DNA of 64,000 nt from Methylococcales bacterium (GCA_026399075.1 JAPLRR010000042.1:1-64000), one strand, 5' to 3'. Counted from the first letter of the stretch, positions 8,932 to 20,299 are shown. Notes: a model not told the origin generated them from the sequence alone. Program-made: numbers and translations.

Positions 8932-9726
8932 TTAGAACACTTTATCGAATAGCGTCATGCCGATTTCAAAGGCGATTAGGCAGATAATGATCCATTCCAG
9001 TATGGAGGAATGGCGGTGTTTTTGTTCGTCGGCCAGCATTTCAAACAATTCATGGATGGTTTCTAGCTTTTTTGACAGCACTTCGGTGCGCGGGGCAATT
9101 TCCAGGTATTTTGCGGTGATGCCGTAAAAGGCTTCGTATTCCGGGTATTCCCAGAAAAAGTCCGGTGTGTCCAGCAAGTCATAATTTAAGATGATGTCGC
9201 TTTTGGTTAAAAACAATTGGCCACGGATTTTGGCGATTTTGTGGCGGTTTAGCTGGATACGGCCATTTTCAGCCAAGGATCGGGGGATGTAGCTGGTGTT
9301 GTTGATGGTGGTTATGGCGTTAGTTTCAAACGAGGCCAGTTTAATTGATTGGGCCATGCCTTGGGATAAGGAAAATATCAGGATGGGGTCTGAGGATTCT
9401 ATTTCGATATGGTCTTCAACGATGCGGGTGCTTGGGCAGTCTAGCGCGAAAGTAAAGTTGTCCTCTTCAATAACGGTTAACGGGTTTTCCGCGTAGCTAA
9501 GCAGTAGCTGGTGGAGCTTAAGCTGGGCTTCGTTGCTGACATTCCAATGCACTACCGCGCCATAGCCAAAGACCACCGACCAGGCGTTGTCATCCTCTAT
9601 CAGCAATGCGCCTTTGATAATCCTGATCAGCGTCGTATCTGACAGCACTTTTGCCAATTCATTAATATCAAAACGCAGGGCAAGGCAGAATGCGGCGCAT
9701 TTTTTGATGGGATTTTTGTCAGGCAT
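8932..9726 (-). CDS. RMD1/DUF155 family protein
   Basis: DNAWSVVFGYGAVVHWN...DTPDFFWEYPEYEAFYGITAKYLEIAPRTEVLSKKLETIHELFEML plus C-terminal TM segment. Confidence 0.8.
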   Translation of the reverse strand: MPDKNPIKKCAAFCLALRFDINELAKVLSDTTLIRIIKGALLIEDDNAWSVVFGYGAVVHWNVSNEAQLKLHQLLLSYAENPLTVIEEDNFTFALDCPSTRIVEDHIEIESSDPILIFSLSQGMAQSIKLASFETNAITTINNTSYIPRSLAENGRIQLNRHKIAKIRGQLFLTKSDIILNYDLLDTPDFFWEYPEYEAFYGITAKYLEIAPRTEVLSKKLETIHELFEMLADEQKHRHSSILEWIIICLIAFEIGMTLFDKVF

Positions 9727-9807
9727 AATGGTTGGTCAAACAAATTGATAGATAGTCGGGGATGATCAACTGCGACTTAGTGGCATTGGCACAGTTGATC
9801 AAGTGGG

Positions 9808-10233
9808 TTATTTGTCGGCTATTTTTAATAGCCAGCCATCTTCGGCTTCGCAATGCGGGGATTTGGCCCTGACCCGGATGTTTACCCTAGCCGCCGTGTT
9901 GACTAAGGAAGCGGGCAGTTTTCCGGAGATTTTATAAAAAGTATCTTTAAACTCAGCCTCAGTTTCAACGACTATCCCTTTTACGGTGACTTCAACTTGA
10001 TCGGGTTTGTTGATGTTGAACACTAAAAAAGAAAATGTTGAGCCAGGTGCGACCGTTGCCAAATGGGGCGGTAAAAATTTGCTTAGGCGGGGTTTGCCGC
10101 AGGTGGCGGCTGTAACACCACCGCCGCCCATTGCTCCGCCGCCATGGCCGCTATGGTGTTCTGAGGCATGGGCCAGGTTGATGTTAAAAACGGCAATGCC
10201 AAGCATGAGGACAAGCAATCTTGGTTTGATCAT
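9808..10233 (-). CDS. Hypothetical exported protein
   Basis: N-terminal signal peptide MIKPRLLVLMLGIAVFNINLAHA then His/Gly-rich segment. Confidence 0.6.
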   Translation of the reverse strand: MIKPRLLVLMLGIAVFNINLAHASEHHSGHGGGAMGGGGVTAATCGKPRLSKFLPPHLATVAPGSTFSFLVFNINKPDQVEVTVKGIVVETEAEFKDTFYKISGKLPASLVNTAARVNIRVRAKSPHCEAEDGWLLKIADK

Positions 10234-10480
10234 GGGGTTATCCCTCTCGATTTGTTAAGTGGTTCGCCAATTGTTGTTGTTATATCGAACGCTTTTTATT
10301 GGTTTGCAAGCGGACTAATTATATTCATAAATAGCGTTTCCATTGCTATAGAAAATCTATGGGTTTAGTAAATTTTGGCTAGGTTCCATTAGGCGCTTGC
10401 CGGGCTTGGGGTAACAAGAACGGTGTTGATGGGGTAAAATGCAGCCATACTACCACGAAGCCTAACCAGACATCGGCGCT

Positions 10481-12145
10481 ATGCTTATAGTGCGTTTTTT
10501 GTTTGGTATTTATTGGCCCCTTAAGGGGCACCGGAACCATCTAATGTTAAGAATCACCGAACTTAAACTCCCGCTAGAACACACTGAAACTGAGCTCAAG
10601 GCCGCCGTGCTTAACCGTTTGGGCATTAATGCCGACGAGCTGAGCACTTATGTGGTCTTTCGCCAAGGCCATGATGCCCGTAAGCGGGGAGCTATCCAGC
10701 TGGTGTATACTTTGGATGTTGACATAAAAAATGAAGCCGCAATTTTAACACGCTTAAAAAATGACCCCCATATTTCCTTGACGCCTGACTGTACTTATCA
10801 GTTTGTGGCGCAGGCACCCGCTGCCATCAAGGGGCGGCCTGTTGTTATCGGTACCGGGCCTTGCGGCTTGTTTGCCGGTTTGATCTTGGCGCAAATGGGC
10901 TTTCGGCCCATTATATTGGAGCGGGGCAAGGAAGTGCGGGAGCGCACTAAGGACACCTTTGGGCTATGGCGCAAAGGGATTATCAACACCGAGTCCAATG
11001 TCCAGTTTGGTGAAGGTGGGGCGGGCACGTTTTCGGATGGCAAACTCTATACCCAAATCAAAGACCCGCATCATTATGGCCGTAAAGTGCTGACCGAATT
11101 TGTTAAGGCAGGGGCCCCTGCGGAAATCCTGACCGTCAGCAAGCCCCACATCGGCACGTTTAAGTTGGTCAGCATGGTAGAACACATGCGCGCCACGATT
11201 GAGTCACTGGGCGGCGAGATCCGGTTCCAGAGCCGGGTTGATCAGCTGCTCATCGAACAGGGGCGGGTGTGCGGTGTTGTTTTGGCCGACGGTGAAGCCA
11301 TTGCCAGCCAGCATGTGGTGTTGGCGGTAGGGCATAGTGCGCGTGATACCTTCAAAATGCTTTATGAGGGTGGTGTTTATATTGAAGCCAAGCCATTTTC
11401 AATCGGTTTTCGTATAGAGCATCCGCAGGCGCTTATTGACCGTTGCCGTTTTGGCGAACAGGCTGGGCATCCTTTGTTGGGGGCGGCGGATTACAAATTG
11501 GTGCACCATTGCAGCAATGGCCGTTCGGTCTACAGTTTTTGTATGTGTCCAGGCGGGACGGTGGTAGCGGCAACTTCTGAAATAGGGCATGTGGTCACCA
11601 ATGGCATGAGCCAATATTCCCGCAATGAACGGAATGCCAATAGCGCCATTGTGGTGGGCATCACCCCAGATGATTATCCGGGTCATCCTTTGGCGGGCAT
11701 TGATTTCCAGCGGCGCTGGGAAGCGCAGGCGTTTGCCTTGGGCGGTGAAAGCTATCAGGCCCCGGGGCAATTGGTGGGGGATTTTCTTGCCAATAAGCCT
11801 TCGCTTGCGTTTGGCTCGGTGTTGCCCTCGTATACGCCGGGAGTGCGCTTGGGTGATCTTAGCGACGCTTTGCCAGAATATGCCATTACCGCCATACGCG
11901 AGGCATTGCCCGCCTTTGATAAAAAGATCAAAGGCTTTGCGATGGCCGATGCGGTGTTAACTGGCGTTGAAACGCGAACTTCAGCGCCTATCCGCATCAA
12001 GCGCAATGAACACTACCAAAGCATCAACACCCAAGGCTTGTATCCGGCAGGGGAGGGTGCAGGTTACGCAGGCGGGATTTTGTCGGCGGCGGTGGATGGC
12101 ATTAAAGTGGCTGAGGCAGTGGCGTTGGCTATGCTTGGCAGCTGA
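10481..12145 (+). CDS. FAD-dependent oxidoreductase (COG2509-like)
   Basis: VIGTGPCGLFAGLILAQMGFRPIILERG...QFGEGGAGTFSDGKLYTQIKDP...YPAGEGAGYAGGILSAAVDGIKVAEAVA. Start may be the internal ATG at 10542 (MLRITELKLP). Confidence 0.85.
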   Translation: MLIVRFLFGIYWPLKGHRNHLMLRITELKLPLEHTETELKAAVLNRLGINADELSTYVVFRQGHDARKRGAIQLVYTLDVDIKNEAAILTRLKNDPHISLTPDCTYQFVAQAPAAIKGRPVVIGTGPCGLFAGLILAQMGFRPIILERGKEVRERTKDTFGLWRKGIINTESNVQFGEGGAGTFSDGKLYTQIKDPHHYGRKVLTEFVKAGAPAEILTVSKPHIGTFKLVSMVEHMRATIESLGGEIRFQSRVDQLLIEQGRVCGVVLADGEAIASQHVVLAVGHSARDTFKMLYEGGVYIEAKPFSIGFRIEHPQALIDRCRFGEQAGHPLLGAADYKLVHHCSNGRSVYSFCMCPGGTVVAATSEIGHVVTNGMSQYSRNERNANSAIVVGITPDDYPGHPLAGIDFQRRWEAQAFALGGESYQAPGQLVGDFLANKPSLAFGSVLPSYTPGVRLGDLSDALPEYAITAIREALPAFDKKIKGFAMADAVLTGVETRTSAPIRIKRNEHYQSINTQGLYPAGEGAGYAGGILSAAVDGIKVAEAVALAMLGS

Positions 12146-12158
12146 TAGGGTGGCAATA

Positions 12159-12193
12159 AGGGGCTTTAGCCACGATAATTGTGGCTAAAGCCC
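12159..12193. terminator. 14-bp perfect hairpin between convergent genes
   Basis: GGGGCTTTAGCCAC-gataatt-GTGGCTAAAGCCCC; no strong U tract on either side. Confidence 0.6.
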
Positions 12194-12214
12194 CTGCATA
12201 CAACAAGTTGGCGG

Positions 12215-13564
12215 TTAAAACTGGGTAGGCACTTTAGAAACGACTTGCCGCATTTTACCGGACGCTTCAGGGGCGATGGCAGCGACTAGTTGTATATGTG
12301 ATATGCAGCCTTTGCCAAAGCGCAATTTAAACTTTTCTTCAATTACTTTTAAGGCATCCGCCTGCCAGAATAGATTGGTGACAATCAGTATTTCAAAATC
12401 GTTAACGGCGTGTTGGATGATTTTGAACTGCTCTACACCTGGGGTTTCTCGCAACACATAAATGGCCGCCAAGGCATGGACGATGGAGCCGTCTTCATGG
12501 ATGAGAAAATCGGTGCTGCGACCTACCACGGCTTCAATGACATGGAGGCCGCGGCCATCTTTATCGGCTTCGGCGGATAATTTGAGCATGTCGCCAGTGC
12601 GGTAACGGATGAACGGTTGGGCTTCTGAGCATAATCCGGTTAACACCGCTTCACCGGTTTCACCCGGCTGGACTGGGTTGCCTTCCGGATCCAATACCTC
12701 AAGGATATTGCTTTCGCTTAACAGCAGCATTTGTTGGTGGCTGTTGGCATGGGCAATAAAGCCAGCATCCCGGCTGCCGTATTCATTGGAGACAGGTACA
12801 TTAAAATAGTCTGAAATTATTTGCCGTTGCTCAGGGTACAGCGGCTCACCCGTGGTACAAACGACTTTTAACTCGGGCAAGGACACAGAGATATTGTTTT
12901 GCTGCCCATATTTTGCCAGCAAGGCCACGCTACTAGCATAGCCGTAAATACAACGGGGCTTGAATTTTTGTATCGCCGCCAAATAGCTGGACATTTTTTC
13001 CGGCGACATTTCAAAGGCATTTAACAGCAATTGGTTTAACAGGCCGTCACGGATGGATTTTATTTTGTCGGTGTTATTGAGTTCTACAGGTGCGCCCCAT
13101 AAATAAACTTCGGGTTCGCCCACGTCAACACCCCACCAGCGTCTGGCACGGATACGGCCTGCCGCATCTGAAGCTTGCCGTGCCCTGCCGTAGTAGAAAA
13201 TCAGCGGCAATCCGCTAGAGCCGCCAGTTGTGTAACGAAAAGCACCGCCAGGCACAGCTTGCCAAGCCATTTCATGGCCATGTTGTTGGGCATCTGCCCG
13301 GGTCATGGTGGGTAGTTTTCTTAAAGCGTCAAAACTTAATTGGTCAAGGTTAATGCCGGCGTGTTCAATGCGTGCGGCGTGCCAGGGGCTGTGTTCCATG
13401 GCGGTTTTTAACAGGGTTTGTAATTTTTGTAGTTGTAATGACTCAATATCATCCCGTGAAAACCATTGGCTTTTTTCCAAGGATGCCAAATAAGAAAACG
13501 TGGGCCTGTTTAAAATCTTTTCTTGCAGGGGGTAGATCAGTTGCCGCGAAATGAGAGGGATCAT
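12215..13564 (-). CDS. Phenylacetate-CoA ligase/CapK-like adenylate-forming enzyme
   Basis: YTTGGSSGLPLIFYYGR...TTGEPLYPEQRQIISDYFNVPVSNEYGSRDAGFIAH...RYRTGDMLKL. Confidence 0.8.
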   Translation of the reverse strand: MIPLISRQLIYPLQEKILNRPTFSYLASLEKSQWFSRDDIESLQLQKLQTLLKTAMEHSPWHAARIEHAGINLDQLSFDALRKLPTMTRADAQQHGHEMAWQAVPGGAFRYTTGGSSGLPLIFYYGRARQASDAAGRIRARRWWGVDVGEPEVYLWGAPVELNNTDKIKSIRDGLLNQLLLNAFEMSPEKMSSYLAAIQKFKPRCIYGYASSVALLAKYGQQNNISVSLPELKVVCTTGEPLYPEQRQIISDYFNVPVSNEYGSRDAGFIAHANSHQQMLLLSESNILEVLDPEGNPVQPGETGEAVLTGLCSEAQPFIRYRTGDMLKLSAEADKDGRGLHVIEAVVGRSTDFLIHEDGSIVHALAAIYVLRETPGVEQFKIIQHAVNDFEILIVTNLFWQADALKVIEEKFKLRFGKGCISHIQLVAAIAPEASGKMRQVVSKVPTQF

Positions 13565-13785
13565 AAATTATTTAGCCAAAGTCAGTTGGGTGCTGAGGGA
13601 ATCGCCCAAGTCCATAAATCTGCTATGGCGGACGTTGATATGAAAATTATAGTCGAATCTGGAAAAATTGCTGAGTATTGGCTAACATTTGGCGATGTTG
13701 ATAAGGGGTAACATCTTGGTGTTTGTGTTAGGGGCTATAAATAACTTGCTATTTTCCAATAAGTCTTTATAATATCTAAATCAAT

Positions 13786-13862
<77 letters not shown>

Positions 13863-13870
13863 TATTTTAG

Positions 13871-13895
13871 AACCCCTTTATGGGGTTTTTTATTT
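13871..13895 (+). terminator. Rho-independent terminator after tRNA-fMet
   Basis: aacccctttatggggttttttatttt. Confidence 0.75.
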
Positions 13896-13940
13896 TCTGG
13901 GCTTCGGTTTTTTATGGGGCTCTCGTTAGATTGTTAATGG

Positions 13941-13964
13941 AAGAGCCTTTGGCTCTTTTTTTTT
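13941..13964 (+). terminator. Second terminator/attenuator just upstream of rimP
   Basis: aagagcctttggctcttttttttt hairpin with T run. Confidence 0.7.
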
Positions 13965-13987
13965 GTGCGAAATTTAAGTGAGGAAAC

Positions 13988-14449
13988 ATGAAACAGGCGC
14001 CTGAGCATTTGGTCAATTTAATCGAGCCAATTGTTGAAGGTTTAGGTTATGAATGTGTCGGTATTGACTATAACCCACACCCTAAACATGGATGCTTAAG
14101 AATTTACATTGATAGTGAAAATGGCATTTTAGTTGAGGATTGCACTAAGGTCAGCCATCAAATTAGTGGTGTTTTGGATGTCGAAGATCCTATTCCTGGC
14201 TACTATCAATTGGAAATTTCTTCCCCGGGCGCTGACCGGCCTTTTTTTAAGGTCAGCCAGTTTGAGCGCTTTATCGGCGGCCAGGTCACTTGTTCGTTAT
14301 TCAAGGCCATTAATGGCCGCAAAAAAATCACCGGGCATATTGTCAAAGTGGAGGGTGAAGTCGTTACGCTCCAAGAAGGTGAACAGTTTTATGAAGTACC
14401 GTTTAGCGCCATGAGCAAAGCGCGTTTGGTACCTGAATACTTAATTTAA
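13988..14449 (+). CDS. rimP: Ribosome maturation factor RimP
   Basis: LGYECVGIDYNPHPKHGCLRIYIDSENGILVEDCTKVSHQISGVLDVEDPIPGYYQLEISSPGADRPF. Confidence 0.95.
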   Translation: MKQAPEHLVNLIEPIVEGLGYECVGIDYNPHPKHGCLRIYIDSENGILVEDCTKVSHQISGVLDVEDPIPGYYQLEISSPGADRPFFKVSQFERFIGGQVTCSLFKAINGRKKITGHIVKVEGEVVTLQEGEQFYEVPFSAMSKARLVPEYLI

Positions 14450-14461
14450 AAGGAGGCCGCA

Positions 14462-15961
14462 GTGGCAAATAAAGAAATTTTGTTAGTAGTTGAGGTGTTT
14501 TCTAATGAGCGTGAAATTGAAAAGGAAATCGTTTTTCAGGCTATTGAATCAGCATTAGAAGCGGCTACCATCAAACGTCACGCCAATCCCATCAAAGCGC
14601 GTGTGGCGATAGACAGGAAAACCGGCGATTACCTGACCTATAGGCAATGGGATGTAGTTGATGCCAACCCAACCAGTATTGGTGATGTCGAATTCCCAAC
14701 GACGCAAGTGCTGTTGGAAGTTGCCCAGTTGGACAATCCCAGCATCAAAGTGGGTGAGGTGGTTGAAGAGGAAATTGAATCCGTTGATTTTGGCCGTATT
14801 GCGGCACAAACCGCCAAACAGGTCATCATCCACAAAGTTCGGGAAGCGGAGCGCAGGAAAATTGTTGAAGCTTACCAAAGCCGTGTGGGTGAGCTGATTA
14901 CCGGTATCGTCAAACGCATCGAAAAAGGCAGCGTTTATCTGGATTTGGGTGGGCATGTGGAAGCCTATATTGCCAAGGAAGACATGATCCCACGTGAGGC
15001 CATTCGTATCGGCGACCGTATTCGGGGTTATTTGAAAGATGTGCGTTCTGAACCCCGTGGGCCGCAGTTGTTTGTGAGCCGCACAGCACCTGAATTGTTG
15101 ATTGCCTTGTTTCGGCTGGAAGTGCCTGAAGTGGGTGAAGGTATGATTTCTGTGATAGGCGCGGCGCGCGATGCGGGTTCCAGGGCTAAATTGGCGGTGA
15201 AAAGCAATGATCCGCGCTTAGATCCAGTTGGCGCTTGCGTTGGTATGCGGGGCTCCAGGGTACAGTCAGTCACTAACGAGTTGGCCGGGGAGCGGGTGGA
15301 CATTATCCTGTGGAACCCAAGCGAAGCGCAGTTTGTGATTAACGCGATGTCGCCAGCTGAAATCCAGTCCATCGTTGTCGATGAAGACAAGCACAGCATG
15401 GACTTGGCGGTTAGTTCAGAAAATCTTTCCCAAGCGATAGGCCGGGGTGGGCAGAATGTCCGCTTGGCCAGCCAGTTGACGGGCTGGGAGCTGAATGTTA
15501 TTGATGCATCTAAAGCGGAAAAAAATGCCGAAGCCGAAGTGGATAAAATCAAGCAACTGTTTGTTGACCAATTGGATGTTGATGAGGATATTGCCCTGAT
15601 TCTGGCTGAAGAAGGCTTTAATACCGTCGAAGAAGTGGCTTATGTACCAGTTAGTGAAATGCTGGAAATTGAAGGTTTCGATGAAGCCCTGGTGAATGAA
15701 CTGAGAAGCCGGGCCAAAGATGCCCTGCTGATTAGTGCCATTGCCGCCGAAGAGAAAATAGAAACGGCGAAACCAGCGCAGGATTTGCTGGATATGGAAG
15801 GTATGGACACCGATTTGGCCTATGATATGGCCAGTCAAGGTATTATTACGATGGATGATCTGGCAGAACAGGCAGTTGATGATTTGCTGAATTTTTCAGG
15901 AATGAACGAAGAGCGGGCGGCAAAGTTAATTATGAAGGCGCGTGAGCCTTGGTTTGCTTAA
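14462..15961 (+). CDS. nusA: Transcription termination/antitermination factor NusA
   Basis: S1/KH architecture; [50 protein letters not shown]. Confidence 0.97.
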   Translation: MANKEILLVVEVFSNEREIEKEIVFQAIESALEAATIKRHANPIKARVAIDRKTGDYLTYRQWDVVDANPTSIGDVEFPTTQVLLEVAQLDNPSIKVGEVVEEEIESVDFGRIAAQTAKQVIIHKVREAERRKIVEAYQSRVGELITGIVKRIEKGSVYLDLGGHVEAYIAKEDMIPREAIRIGDRIRGYLKDVRSEPRGPQLFVSRTAPELLIALFRLEVPEVGEGMISVIGAARDAGSRAKLAVKSNDPRLDPVGACVGMRGSRVQSVTNELAGERVDIILWNPSEAQFVINAMSPAEIQSIVVDEDKHSMDLAVSSENLSQAIGRGGQNVRLASQLTGWELNVIDASKAEKNAEAEVDKIKQLFVDQLDVDEDIALILAEEGFNTVEEVAYVPVSEMLEIEGFDEALVNELRSRAKDALLISAIAAEEKIETAKPAQDLLDMEGMDTDLAYDMASQGIITMDDLAEQAVDDLLNFSGMNEERAAKLIMKAREPWFA

Positions 15962-15992
15962 GGCACATAGCGAGTAGGTAAGGGGCATAAAG

Positions 15993-18659
15993 ATGAGCGA
16001 CAAAACGGTACGGCAATTGGCGGAGATAGTAAAAATCCCGCTGGAACGGTTATTAGGGCAACTGAAAGAAGCAGGCTTGTCTGCGACCAGCCCTGATGAT
16101 GTGATTAACGAGGATGAAAAGATGCAATTGCTGGCGCATTTGCGTAAGCGCCATGGCAAGGCCGACGGCGAACCTAGCAATGCACCCCAGCGCGTGACTT
16201 TAGAACGCCGCAAAGTGACAGAAATCAAGCAGGCGAGTGTGCCTGGCAGTTCCACTAAATCGATCAGCGTTGAAGTGCGGAAAAAGAAGACCTATATCAA
16301 GCGTGCTGAAGCCGCTGAGGCTGAGCCCGCAATAAAGCCGGAAGAATTGCCAAAGCCAATCCTGGAGGAACCGCAACAGCCAGAACAAGCGGCGGTCGTG
16401 GAAGCTGGGCAGGCGCCGCAAGTTGCTGATGGGCAAATAGTTGCCGAGACGCAGGCTAGCCATGACGTGCCATCCGAACCAGCGGCTGAAATAATAAGCC
16501 CCGAGGTTGAGGAAGTGGCCATTGTTTCTGAGCCTGAATTGGTTCTTGATGCGGATGATGATTTAGACTCTGAAGCCAAGTTTGAAGCCTTAAAGATTAA
16601 GGAAGAAAAGAAAATTAAGCAGGATAAGTCAATCAAAACCAAAGAAGCTGAAGAAGTCAGAAAAAAACAGCAGGAAAAGGAACATAGGCTGGAAGAGTCG
16701 ATCAAGAAAAATGCCGATAAAGTGAGGCAGATGGCGGTGGTCAAACAGGAAACATTGCACCGGAAAAAACAGGAAGAAGGTGGTGCACGCCCGTCTGGCA
16801 AAGATGCCAAGCGCGGCAAGAAAAAAGGCAAACAGCCGCCACAACGCCAAAGTGTGCAATCGGACAGCAAACATCAGTTTGAAATGCCGGTCGCGCCGAT
16901 TATTAAAGAAGTCACCATTCCTGAAATGATCTTGGTGTCGGATTTGGCGCAAAAAATGAGTGTTAAGGCCGCTATGGTCATCAAGCACTTGATGAAGCTG
17001 GGTATAATGGCGACCATCAACCAAAGCATAGACCAGGAAACAGCGGTCATTTTGGTGGAAGAAATGGGCCACAAAGCCATTATGCAAAGTGACGACGACC
17101 TTGAACAAGAAATGCTCGCCGAAGCACAAGTGGAAGATGTCCGTGTTGAAAAACCGCGTGCGCCAATTGTGACCATCATGGGCCATGTTGACCACGGCAA
17201 AACCTCGTTGCTGGATTATATCCGTAAAACCCGTGTTGCCGCTGGTGAAGCGGGCGGTATTACCCAACATATCGGCGCTTACCAAGTCAAAACTGACCAC
17301 GGTTCGGTGACGTTCCTAGACACCCCAGGCCATGCCGCGTTTACCGCAATGCGGGCTAGGGGCGCGGATGTCACCGACGTGGTGATTGTCGTGGTAGCGG
17401 CTGATGATGGCGTGATGCCGCAAACCAAAGAAGCGGTGGAACATGCTCGGGCTGCGAATGTGCCGATTATCGTGGCGATCAACAAAATTGACAAACCCGA
17501 TGCCAATCCCGATAAAGTCATGCAAGAGTTGTCAGTGATTAACGTGTTGGCGGAAGAATGGGGCGGCGATGTGCAGTTTCTGAAAATTTCCGCCAAAACC
17601 GGTGAAGGTATCGATGATTTGATTGAAGCCTTAATTGTCCAAACGGAAATCTTGGAACTGAAAGCCCCTATCGAAGGCGCAGCTTCCGGTATCGTGATTG
17701 AGTCAAGGCTAGACAAAGGCCGTGGTGCGGTGGCAACCGTATTGATCCAACGCGGTACGCTCGAAAACGGCCAGATGGTGTTATGTGGCCATGAATTTGG
17801 CCGTGTCCGCGCCATGTTTAACGAAAATGGCAAAACCATCAAAGAAGCCGGCCCTTGTGTGCCCGTGGAAATTTTAGGTTTGTCCGGTACGCCGAATGCT
17901 GGGGATGAATTCTTGGTGGTACAAAACGAACGTATTGCCAAAGATTTGGCAAAACACCGTGAAGACCGCAAAAAATTCACCAAACATGCGGCACAACGTG
18001 CATCCAAACTGGACGAAGTGTTCTCCAAAATGGCGACAGGCGAATTGGCTAGCGTCAATCTGGTGCTGAAAACCGACGTGCAAGGCAGTTTGGAAGCCTT
18101 ACGCGGCTCATTGGTGGCCTTGTCCAACGACGAAGTCGAAGTCAAAGTCGTGTTTGGCGGCGTAGGCGGCATCAACGAAGGCGATGCCAACTTGGCCTTG
18201 GCGTCGGGTGCTATCTTAATGGGCTTTAACGTCCGTGCCGATGCCACCGCCAGAAAACTGATCGAAGAAAAAGGCATAGACCTGCATTATTACAGCGTCA
18301 TTTACGATGCCATTGATGAAGTCAAAAAATCCATCAGCGGCATGTTGGCTCCGGTCATTAAAGAACAAATTGTTGGCCTTGCCGAAGTGCGTGATGTGTT
18401 CCGTTCACCCAAATACGGCGCGATTGCGGGTTGTATGGTGGTTGATGGCTTCGTGAAACGTAACTTGCCTATCCGGGTGTTGCGTAATAACGTGGTGATC
18501 TATGAAGGCCAATTGGAATCGTTGCGCCGCTTTAAAGATGATGCCGCAGAAGTCAAAATGGGCATGGAATGTGGTATTGGCGTTAAGAATTACAACGATG
18601 TCCAACCCGGCGACCAAATCGAAGTCTTTGAACGTATAGAAATCAAGCGGGAACTGTAA
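15993..18659 (+). CDS. infB: Translation initiation factor IF-2
   Basis: [63 protein letters not shown]. Confidence 0.98.
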   Translation: MSDKTVRQLAEIVKIPLERLLGQLKEAGLSATSPDDVINEDEKMQLLAHLRKRHGKADGEPSNAPQRVTLERRKVTEIKQASVPGSSTKSISVEVRKKKTYIKRAEAAEAEPAIKPEELPKPILEEPQQPEQAAVVEAGQAPQVADGQIVAETQASHDVPSEPAAEIISPEVEEVAIVSEPELVLDADDDLDSEAKFEALKIKEEKKIKQDKSIKTKEAEEVRKKQQEKEHRLEESIKKNADKVRQMAVVKQETLHRKKQEEGGARPSGKDAKRGKKKGKQPPQRQSVQSDSKHQFEMPVAPIIKEVTIPEMILVSDLAQKMSVKAAMVIKHLMKLGIMATINQSIDQETAVILVEEMGHKAIMQSDDDLEQEMLAEAQVEDVRVEKPRAPIVTIMGHVDHGKTSLLDYIRKTRVAAGEAGGITQHIGAYQVKTDHGSVTFLDTPGHAAFTAMRARGADVTDVVIVVVAADDGVMPQTKEAVEHARAANVPIIVAINKIDKPDANPDKVMQELSVINVLAEEWGGDVQFLKISAKTGEGIDDLIEALIVQTEILELKAPIEGAASGIVIESRLDKGRGAVATVLIQRGTLENGQMVLCGHEFGRVRAMFNENGKTIKEAGPCVPVEILGLSGTPNAGDEFLVVQNERIAKDLAKHREDRKKFTKHAAQRASKLDEVFSKMATGELASVNLVLKTDVQGSLEALRGSLVALSNDEVEVKVVFGGVGGINEGDANLALASGAILMGFNVRADATARKLIEEKGIDLHYYSVIYDAIDEVKKSISGMLAPVIKEQIVGLAEVRDVFRSPKYGAIAGCMVVDGFVKRNLPIRVLRNNVVIYEGQLESLRRFKDDAAEVKMGMECGIGVKNYNDVQPGDQIEVFERIEIKREL

Positions 18660-18662
18660 GTT

Positions 18663-19034
18663 ATGGCAAAAGAGTTTGGTCGTAATGCGCGGGTTTCGTC
18701 ACAAATGCAAAAAGAGCTGTCGCTCATTTTGCAGCGTGACATCGACGACTCCAGGCTAGGTTTTATCACTATCAATGAAGTGATCGTGACCAAAGACTTG
18801 GCGGTGGCAAAAATCTACGTCACCGTGCTTAATGTTGACGAGCAAGGTAAAAAAGCCAATGTGAAACTGCTGAACGAACTGTCGCCCATGATCCGCCACG
18901 AACTCGCCAAACGTATGCGTTTGCGGCATATCTCCAGCCTACGGTTTTATTACGATGATTCGTTTGACAAAGGTATGCGCGTAGCGGAATTATTGAGTGA
19001 TTTGCCTAGGGCTGCGCAGGGGGATGAATCGTAG
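18663..19034 (+). CDS. rbfA: Ribosome-binding factor A
   Basis: RVSSQMQKELSLILQRDIDDSRLGFITINEVIVTKDLAVAKIYVTVL. Confidence 0.95.
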   Translation: MAKEFGRNARVSSQMQKELSLILQRDIDDSRLGFITINEVIVTKDLAVAKIYVTVLNVDEQGKKANVKLLNELSPMIRHELAKRMRLRHISSLRFYYDDSFDKGMRVAELLSDLPRAAQGDES

Positions 19035-19050
19035 GGATGCAGTGCGTAGA

Positions 19051-19081
19051 TGGAGTGCAACGGCTTTAGACGTTGCCGTGC
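19051..19081. repeat. Dispersed palindromic repeat, copy 1
   Basis: tggagtgcaacggctttagacgttgccgtgc; reverse complement matches 28717-28747 with one mismatch; internally palindromic GCAACG...CGTTGC. Confidence 0.7.
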
Positions 19082-19185
19082 GCTCCCGAGGCCAGCGGTA
19101 TCCTTAAGTGTCGGCGATCCTTATGCGAATTCATCCCCCACCTTATGTTGCGTAATGATTTAACGTGATAGCTTAGGAGCTAGCA

Positions 19186-19416
19186 ATGGAATATTTGGTT
19201 AATCTGCATATTGAAAAACTACCCGAAGGGTTTTATTTAGCGACATCAGAAGATATTCAAGGTTTAGTTGCACAAGGCCAGACGCTAACAGAGACCTTAG
19301 CTATAGCCGCCGATGTCGCCAAACAATTACTGGAGGCACAATCCGGGCGGGATAATTTGTCACCGCTAAATGCCCTTAAAGATTCATTTGATTATTCATT
19401 AATTGTAAATGGTTAG
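19186..19416 (+). CDS. HicB-like antitoxin
   Basis: MEYLVNLHIEKLPEGFYLATSEDIQGLVAQGQTLTETLAIAADVAKQLLEA. Confidence 0.8.
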   Translation: MEYLVNLHIEKLPEGFYLATSEDIQGLVAQGQTLTETLAIAADVAKQLLEAQSGRDNLSPLNALKDSFDYSLIVNG

Positions 19417-19454
19417 CCGTTGGGCGATTAAGTGGCTTTCGTTATAGGGATATA

Positions 19455-19643
19455 GTGCAACGGCTACTATTGCTAGGTTTTAAATTTGATAGGCAAGCAG
19501 CGGGTAGCCATGAGATCTGGTATAACCCGAACACCAAGCGTTATACCACAATCCCTAACCATACGGGTGACATGCCCGAAGGTACGTTACGCGCCATACT
19601 CAAACAAGCAGGTATTACTGTTGATGAGTTTACCCACAAATGA
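19455..19643 (+). CDS. HicA-like mRNA interferase toxin (5' end uncertain)
   Basis: LLLLGFKFDRQAAGSHEIWYNPNTKRYTTIPNHTGDMPEGTLRAILKQAGITVDEF; upstream in-frame codons read LSGFRYRDIVQRL, so the called GTG start likely truncates the protein. Confidence 0.75.
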   Translation: MQRLLLLGFKFDRQAAGSHEIWYNPNTKRYTTIPNHTGDMPEGTLRAILKQAGITVDEFTHK

Positions 19644-19715
19644 GTTGTTAGGTTTTCTGCCTCAAGGGATTTTTAAACTTGCTAATAAATTTAATATTCT
19701 GAGGATTAAAAAGTC

Positions 19716-19940
19716 ATGCAAGCCATCGAATTAGAAGCCACCCTCACCGAATCGCACGAAATCCACTTGCAACTACCTGATACTATCCATGCGTCACGCG
19801 TTAAAGTGATAGTCATGTATGACAATGATGCCCAGACTAATGACATTGATGTCATGAAGTATAGCGGCACTCTTGCCTGGCAAGAAGATGGTTTGGACTA
19901 TCAGCAAGCCATGCGGGCTGAGTGGAATGATGCACAATGA
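19716..19940 (+). CDS. Antitoxin of PIN-domain TA module
   Basis: 74 aa; overlaps downstream PIN-domain ORF by 4 bp. Confidence 0.7.
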   Translation: MQAIELEATLTESHEIHLQLPDTIHASRVKVIVMYDNDAQTNDIDVMKYSGTLAWQEDGLDYQQAMRAEWNDAQ

Positions 19941-20299
19941 AGTATGTGCTGGACACTAATATAGTCATTTATTTGCAAAAAGGTGTGTTAGTAGAGCCAT
20001 TACCTATTGCAGAGTATGGTATTTCTATCATTACCGAAATGGAATTGCGTTCTTATCCGGCGTTGACAATTCAACAAAGGCATTGGCTTATGTCATTTAT
20101 TAATGATATTCATGTTTTTGAATTAAATAATGCCATCAAAGAAAAAACCATTGAATTACGCCAACACTATCGCTTGAAATTGCCTGATGCCATTGTTTGT
20201 GCAACCGCTATGGCCAGCCAAGCTATTTTATTAAGCAATGATAAAGGCTTGCAGCACATTGATGGTTTACGCTGCCAATTGTTGGCTGTAGTCCTTTAG
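19937..20299 (+). CDS. VapC-type PIN-domain ribonuclease toxin
   Basis: MKYVLDTNIVIYLQKG...LPDAIVCATAMASQAILLSNDKGLQHIDGL. Confidence 0.85.
   Translation: MKYVLDTNIVIYLQKGVLVEPLPIAEYGISIITEMELRSYPALTIQQRHWLMSFINDIHVFELNNAIKEKTIELRQHYRLKLPDAIVCATAMASQAILLSNDKGLQHIDGLRCQLLAVVL

Noticed and set aside
17279-18277. 332-aa minus-strand ORF antisense to infB
   Set aside because: Ser/Thr/Pro-rich composition typical of antisense shadow translation.
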